The notes under the pieces are model-generated. The model was not told where the DNA came from and made no database searches. It worked only from the letters and a program-made list of their open reading frames with translations. 17,500 nt of DNA, from contig NW_004754929.1 of the NCBI RefSeq assembly GCF_000188695.1, forward strand, positions 297,093 to 314,592, written 5' to 3'. The translations under genes were made by a program, and so were the position numbers. This document shows, in pieces, positions 11,868 through 17,500 of the stretch. This DNA comes from Salpingoeca rosetta. Its lineage: Eukaryota; Opisthokonta; Choanoflagellata; Craspedida; Salpingoecidae. The stretch's first letter is position 1. Each line of letters begins with the position of its first letter.

Positions 11868-11900
11868 AAAAAAAAAAAAACGGTGTTCGGTCCAACACCG
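11868..11900 (-). terminator. Hairpin followed by T13 on the minus strand
   Basis: On the minus strand CGGTGTT, a six-base loop and AACACCG (11900-11881) form a perfect 7-bp stem, followed directly by 13 T (11880-11868). It lies about 330 nt past the VPS8 stop codon. It could mark a Pol III transcript end, a VPS8 3' UTR element or chance. I found no Pol III gene upstream of it. Confidence 0.35.
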
Positions 11901-12233
11901 CCACGCCACCGCAGTGCACCACATTCGCATGCTGTCTCGACAACGAAGCATCCACACAGACCAACACACGCATTTCGCACGTTGTTTCATCGATTCTCAA
12001 GTTCAGACACCACCACCAGTCAAGAAACAAGCGACCAACCCCAGAGTCTAACAAGTCCGAGACGCACAGCCAGCCAGCAACGGTAACCCACGCCAGCACA
12101 CCGAAGGAAACGCAAGTGCGCCCCCCACCAGCCCTACCACATGCAGGAGCACCACCAACTTCATCACCACCACTTTCAACACCAGCAACAGTAGCACCAG
12201 CAGCACCAGCACCAGCACCAGCGTCTGCCACCA

Positions 12234-13332
12234 CTACGAGGTGACGTTGAGCTTGAGGCGGCGGCGCGGTTTGAGCACGGCCGGTGTCTCCATTGCTCGC
12301 GGTTTCGGCTTCACCTGCGCGTCGTACGCCCGCCCAACGTGGTTCTCCCACACGCGAAGGCGGTCGAGTGCGGCCTGTTGCCGGGCGGCGTGTGGATCCG
12401 CGGGCTCGTCGTCCCATGCGCTCGCGTGCTGGCTGCGCTCCTGCTCCGTCAGCAGATGCAGGTAGCTCACGTCCGACTGATGGCCCGGAAGAGAGAGTGT
12501 GTGTGGTGGGGGGGGGGGAGGAATGCGTATGTATGAGTGACATGAGCATGTGGATGTGTGTGTACGTATGCATACGAGTGACATGAGTATGTACGTACGT
12601 ATGCATACGAGTGACATGAGTATGTACGCATGTATGTGTGCACACGTACGTATGCATGAATGACATGTGTATATATATACATGTATGTGTGTATGTGTAT
12701 GTGTGTGTGTGTGCTCATAGGTGCAACCGTGCCCAACACATGAGCACGACGGCACCATGACATGTTTCTGCTGCGCTTACCTGCGTGCTGTCGATCCATC
12801 GGTCAAGCGCTTTGACGTTGTGGTGGCCCTGCATGGTGCATCACAAGAAACAAGCATGGAGGTGCAGCGCAGCGCAATGAGCGCAGTCTGATGTGGTGGG
12901 GAGGTCATACAAACAACAGCAGAGACAAGCAGCGCCCACCAACCAGCAAGCACGAACGAACATACGTCTACACGCACCTGGATGTCGGTTGTGTCCTGTT
13001 TGTTCTTGCGGAAGCGGCGGGGCACGCGAGGAAGACTCTGCAACACATGGAGGACCGGCGATTGCTTGTGAGAATGCATGGCATCACACGCGCAAAGCAC
13101 CGCCACGTGTTGACCAAACAAACACAAGATGTAATCACGATGAAGCACAAAGAGCGCGTACATGTGAACACACAAGCACACAAACACACATGTGCACGTG
13201 GCATCTGACCGAGAGGTAGGTGCACTGTCCGGATCTGAACATGATGATGTCATCATCAACGGCATCGGCGCCATAGAGGCGGCGGTTGCTCAGGTTGCAC
13301 CTGACAGACAGACAGACACACACACACACATA

Positions 13333-13388
<56 letters not shown>

Positions 13389-14089
13389 AGCACATGCATG
13401 CACGCAAACACATGCACAAGGGGAAAGATTGCTTGAGCAACAATGCGCTGAGGCAGACGAGCGAGATGGCGTGCACACCTCCAGGCCGAAGGGTAGGCGT
13501 GACGCAGTGCACGCTGGCGGTTTTGCAGCAGCCCGTACACGTCATTGTGGATAATGGCATTGGTCGTCTGTCAGGCACACGTATCACACACAACAACATA
13601 TCAGCGGGATGGCATGGACACACGAGCAATCAAGCATGGATTGTCAACGCGCACACGGTCAACAACACATGACAATGGCGCGGTTGCAGGCACCTGCAGT
13701 TGCGTGCGCTCATAGTTGTACGTCTCCAACATCCCCGTGACCAAATCCTGCAACGCAATAACTCGTCGTCACGTGAGATGCACACCGACAGGCAAACGCA
13801 CAAATGCACACACACACACACTATCTCTCTCTCTCTCAAACATTTACACGACTGCGTGTGCAGAACACAGCAGTGCATCGGCGTACGCGAATGTCATCGA
13901 ATCTGTCGCTCATGGCGCCGCCGCTCATGATGAGGTGGAGAATTGCTGGCGGATCAACAAACTCCGCCATCTGCCGCACAACCTCCCTGCACACACGTGC
14001 GCGTGGAGAACACAGCCATACTGTGAGGAGAGAACACAACAGGTGCAAGCAAATTTCGAAGCCCTCGCATTCAGGATGACACGATACGG

Positions 14090-14137
<48 letters not shown>

Positions 14138-17100
14138 GAGTTACGCACTTCATATGTCTGTTCATGACGTGGGCGTAGTCGCCGCCTGTCAGCCGCAGTT
14201 TTGTGCGCATAATCTGCTGGAATTCAATGAGGACCTCGAGCGTCTTGCACCAGATGCTGCGACGCTCCTTCTGGTCCGGCATCCTGTGGTGCCGTGTGCA
14301 CACCGGTCAGGACACGTGTAGTTGCACGGGGAGACACGAACACAAAACGTTGCGCAAAGAAAAACATGCAATCAGGCGCACTGCCTCGTTCCCATGACAA
14401 ACAAACAAACACACACACACACATACACACACTCGCCCACACAGACAAACACACAAACGAGCAAACACGTCCACATTTATATCCTGAGTTGTCACCTGCG
14501 AGAGCAGCGCTGCAGCATGTCGAGCACAACATCGAGAAACTTGCGGAACGCCTTGATGGCGGGCTCTCGTGGATCAGGGTCTGGATCCTGCAGCGGCTCG
14601 CCCGCTTGCTCTTGCCGAGTCAGCATTTTCTCCACTTGCTCAAAGGCAAGGTTGTACTGCGAGAGCTGCGTGAGTAGTGTCTGCGGGGGGGGGGGGAGAG
14701 ACAAAGCATAACGTGGCGCACGTGTGGTGGGTGGCATAGTGAGATGGCGGGACATTGGTGTGTTGCAGAAGAATGTAACACAGGTCAACCCATCATGACA
14801 GACATCATGTTCACAAATCACAGGCGTACACAAGATGCAAACACAGACACATACACACACAGACACATACACACACAGACACACACAGACACAGACACAC
14901 AGACACACAGACACAGACACAAACACAGACACAGACACAAACACAGACACAGACACACACCTCGCGAATGAGGGCGTAAGCCTGGAGGAATTCGCCCTTC
15001 CTCTCCAGGAGCCACGCCGTGGCATCTGTGAGCTTGTATCGCTTGGTGAGCACAAGACACTGCTCAATGCGCACGTGCTCGTGCGTCTTGAGGTAGTTGT
15101 AGACCTCTGTTGGGTGGTCGCGGCACATGGCTTCGATGAACGCCTCCTCCAGCTCAGCGGGCAGATTGTAGTCTGTGCCCTCGGGCGCGCGGTCCTGCGG
15201 TGTCGGGCACAGTGGAGGCAGGAGGAAGACGTGGTGGCGGTTGTGCGAGGTCAACAAAGAAGGCAGGACAAAGCGCACGCTCTGTTAAACACTCAAAACA
15301 CACACACACACATGCACACAAGCACACACTCACGCACACGTTCGCATGACTCACTCTGAGATGGAAAACGCTCTTGAGGAACTGATAAAACAGTTCTGGA
15401 GTGGAGGAGAGGCGTTGTGCAAACTGACAGTGTGCAGTTGTGCATGTGTTTGGCAGGAGAAACATTGATGTGAGAGCAAGGTAAAAAGGGGGTTCCAAGA
15501 CAGTGTGCAGAGGAGGATGCAACAATAAGGGCACAACAGGGTTGGCACAGCACAGGCGCACCAGCATGAGCTGCGGGTTGAAGCACGCCAGAATCAGCTT
15601 GGCCGTGTCCTGCGGTGGTTGTAGCAGCAGCGACAGCGATTGAACATGTGAGCCACTGATGAAGAACTCAAACTATTGAGGCACGACGAGCTACTGTTGT
15701 CTCTCACTCACACTCTCACACGCACGCACTCTCACACGCACACACACACACATACACACACTCTCACACGCACGCACTCTCACACACACATACACACACC
15801 TGTGCGCTGATGCGAACAAAGTCCTCGATGTGGTCGACTGTTGCCTCTTTGATCTTCTGCGCCTCCGACGGCGGCACGTACTGCTGCTTCAGGCAGCGGT
15901 GGATGAAGGGGAACACGAGGTGCTGGCGTGCCGGGTCGCGCAGGTAGCACGGCACAATGTCCGCATACCGCTGCTGCTCCGAGTACACCCGCTCGCACAC
16001 CATGTAGAAGCCTGCGCGACATGGGTGGCGGTCGTCGGAATGAGGGCAAGGTTTGTTTTGCAGGCGAACGGTGCGGTGCACAAGACACATCACAGGTAGA
16101 CCAAGAAGCACATCACACAGGCACGCCCTGCAATCCACGTACAAACAAACAAACAAACAAACAAACAAACAAACAAACAAACAAACAAACAAACAAACAA
16201 ACAAACAAACAAACAAACAAACAAACAAACAAACAAACAAACAAACAAACAAACAAACACACACACACACACACTATCTCAGTACCTGCTTGTTCGCACG
16301 ATGTGAGGAGTTTTTCGACATCAAATTGCGCCAGACCGCCGGCGTCAAGCAGATCAAGCAGCGCCTGCGAGTGAATGGGAGAGAGAGTGTGCAAATGTGT
16401 GTGAGTGTGAGTGTGAGTGAGTGTGTGAGTGTGTGAGTGTGTGAGTGTGTGAGTGTATGAAATTGAGAACGAGCGACAGCCAGCCAGGCAGAGAGCATGA
16501 TGAGAAGACAACAGCTTCATTGGCTGCAACACGCAAACGCCAACGCACACCAAGCCTGCACACTCGTCGCCATGCATCCAGCACTTGTGCCACACCTGTT
16601 CCTGCTCGTCCTTCCTGCCGGCGTCTGTTGACGTGAGGCGACGCAGCACTTGGTCAAACAGCGTCCGGTCAACCTGAAACACCACGAAACAATGGCATCA
16701 TGAGACAATTGCTCGTGTGTGCGGGTGTGTGTGTGTGTGATGGACGTGTGTGCACGTGTATACACACGTGTACTGGCATTCCACACATTTTGCGTGTAGG
16801 TGCGCGAGGGATTGCGTGCTCTGTTGTCTGCTGTGCCACATACCGAGATGATGTTGTCGTGTCTGGAGACCTGCCGGGCGATGAATGTGAAGAGGTGGCA
16901 AACCTAACAGGCACCCAAGGGAGAAAGATACACATCACAAAATGAGACAAAATGAGACAAAATGAGACCCCACGACACAATGAACGTGGTTGAGGAATGC
17001 AAGGCAATCATGCCAGCTTCAGGCGAGAGGGATGTCATGCATGAGAAATGCACAAACCTGCTCTGGTGTGAACGTCATGTTCTTTCCTTTGTTGTCCTTC

Positions 17101-17500
17101 ACCATCACAAACAGCAGACTTTCCACCACAACCTACAGCAGCAGCAGCACAGCATTCCGTATGCGTGAGTACGCGTAACAGCCGGAAGACGGACAAGACA
17201 AGTATTGGACATGCAGGTGAATAGACAGATAGCCACACGGATACACAGACACAGGTACAGACAGACAAAGCGGAGAGACAAGGCAGAGAGACAAGGCAGA
17301 GAGACAAGACACAAACGAAGCAGACACACACACACACACACACATACACACACACACACACACACGCACACACACACACACACACACACAGACACAGACA
17401 CACACACACCTGTCTGCTCGGGAGGGCGGGCCCCGAGGGGTCTGGATTGGCGACGAGGTCTGTTTCATCAAAGGCAATGGCGAGGACATTGAGAAACTCT
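12234..17500 (-). CDS. VPS8: VPS8, CORVET tethering complex subunit, 5' partial, 18 exons
   Basis: Minus-strand exons are 17500-17410, 17132-17058, 16903-16844, 16673-16596, 16364-16286, 16011-15800, 15609-15562, 15423-15355, 15194-14961, 14680-14496, 14283-14149, 13986-13887, 13747-13694, 13567-13479, 13300-13210, 13037-12978, 12828-12781 and 12476-12234. They join in frame to 649 complete codons and a TAG stop. VPS8 is the Rab5-binding subunit of CORVET and tethers early endosomes. Recognisable stretches are FLNVLAIAFDETD, VCHLFTFIARQVSRHDN, VDRTLFDQVLRRL, CYLRDPARQHLVFPFI, a clathrin-heavy-chain-repeat-like helical region (16011-14961) and LVTGMLETYNYERTQL. A RING-like position follows across exons 14-16, where only the first and one later Cys remain. 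The C-terminus ends with a basic tail. The N-terminal WD40 region lies beyond the window. Confidence 0.95.
12530..12665. repeat. Degenerate minisatellite (period about 33 bp) in the last VPS8 intron
   Basis: Two near-identical copies of a 33-bp unit containing GTATGCATACGAGTGACATG start at 12566 and 12599, with weaker copies on either side. The array lies in the intron 12780-12477. Confidence 0.75.
13317..13385. repeat. CA microsatellite in VPS8 intron 14
   Basis: A CA tract with two TA interruptions reads as GT in the VPS8 sense. It ends 15 nt from the acceptor at 13301-13302, unlike most GT tracts of this gene, which sit next to donors. Confidence 0.92.
14090..14132. repeat. (CA)n microsatellite in VPS8 intron 11
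   Basis: About 20 CA units lie on the plus strand, GT in the VPS8 sense, beginning 16 nt after the donor at 14148. Confidence 0.93.
14840..14960. repeat. (ACAGAC)n-type repeat at the donor of VPS8 intron 9
   Basis: Imperfect hexamers of CACAGA, CAAACA and CACACA abut the exon ending at 14961. In the VPS8 sense the intron opens GTGTGTGTCTGTGTCTGTG, so the splice donor is the first unit of the repeat. Confidence 0.88.
15710..15799. repeat. CA-rich compound repeat at the donor of VPS8 intron 6
   Basis: CA tracts alternate with two copies of a CTCACACGCACGCACT word. The repeat touches the exon boundary at 15800. In the VPS8 sense it is GT-rich and begins with the donor itself. Confidence 0.88.
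16141..16274. repeat. (AAAC)n tetranucleotide array plus CA tract in VPS8 intron 5
   Basis: About 29 perfect AAAC units run into eight CA units, beginning 11 nt from the donor at 16285. The VPS8 sense reads (GT)n followed by (GTTT)n. Confidence 0.96.
16939..16968. repeat. Three copies of a 10-bp unit, AAAATGAGAC
   Basis: A short perfect tandem repeat in the VPS8 intron 17057-16904, with no evident function. Confidence 0.85.
17325..17409. repeat. CA microsatellite at the donor of the first visible VPS8 intron
   Basis: A CA tract with a few interruptions abuts the exon ending at 17410. In the VPS8 sense the donor is the first GT of a long GT run, so the exact splice position depends on exon phase. 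Confidence 0.93.

Larger units (their letters stand above)
11429..12233. other. Convergent intergenic region (805 bp)
   Basis: The ankyrin gene and VPS8 converge here, so both 3' UTRs lie inside. I see an AATAAA at 11782-11787 on the plus strand, an A13 run at 11868-11880 beside an inverted repeat, and a CACCAG-rich tract at about 12187-12230. Open frames in this stretch have no recognisable domains or splice context, so I call no gene. Confidence 0.7.

Noticed and set aside
16139..16260. Regular repeats suggesting a CRISPR array
   Set aside because: The unit is four bases with no spacers, inside an intron of a eukaryotic gene.

Overview
This is nuclear DNA of a small, gene-dense eukaryotic genome. 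Five spliced protein-coding genes and one intron-containing tRNA gene fill 17.5 kb, about one gene per 3.5 kb. Exons are short (16-256 nt) and GC-rich. Introns are mostly 100-300 nt and packed with GT/CA and related microsatellites. A tyrosine kinase domain with the AARN catalytic-loop signature, next to clear DNAJB9, SNX8 and VPS8 homologues, points to a holozoan. A choanoflagellate (Salpingoeca- or Monosiga-like) fits best. That placement is an inference from gene content and density, not a sequence match.

Layout. (1) 37-2142 (+): the C-terminal catalytic part of a tyrosine kinase, 7 exons; its 5' part lies outside the window. (2) 2748-4121 (-): an ER-targeted J-domain co-chaperone resembling ERdj4/DNAJB9, 3 exons. 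(3) 4264-8493 (+): a complete 14-exon sorting nexin of the SNX8/Mvp1 type, divergent from gene 2 across 142 bp. (4) 8794-8883 (-): tRNA-Tyr(GUA) with a 17-nt intron and a T-run terminator. (5) 8998-11428 (+): an 8-exon ankyrin-repeat protein whose repeat module resembles that of SOWAH proteins. (6) 12234-17500 (-): the last 18 exons of VPS8, the CORVET endosomal tether subunit; its 5' part lies outside the window. I assigned every exon junction by hand from GT/AG sites, reading-frame phase and protein-family similarity. The phases close to an intact frame in all five genes. The least certain junctions are the kinase exon 2 donor and the last intron of the J-domain gene.

Functional themes. The J-domain protein belongs to ER quality control and SNX8 and VPS8 to early-endosome traffic. 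The kinase is a signalling enzyme. The genes have separate orientations and promoters, so I see chance neighbours rather than an operon.

The most notable points are: a kinase with an HMD instead of HRD catalytic loop and no tyrosine in its activation segment; a VPS8 whose terminal RING has lost most zinc ligands; several SNX8 introns with a GT block near the donor and a complementary CA block near the acceptor, able to fold the splice sites together; and arrays of GTGAGT donor-like hexamers in ankyrin-gene introns. I found no convincing new multi-gene system. The intron architecture is the most unusual feature.
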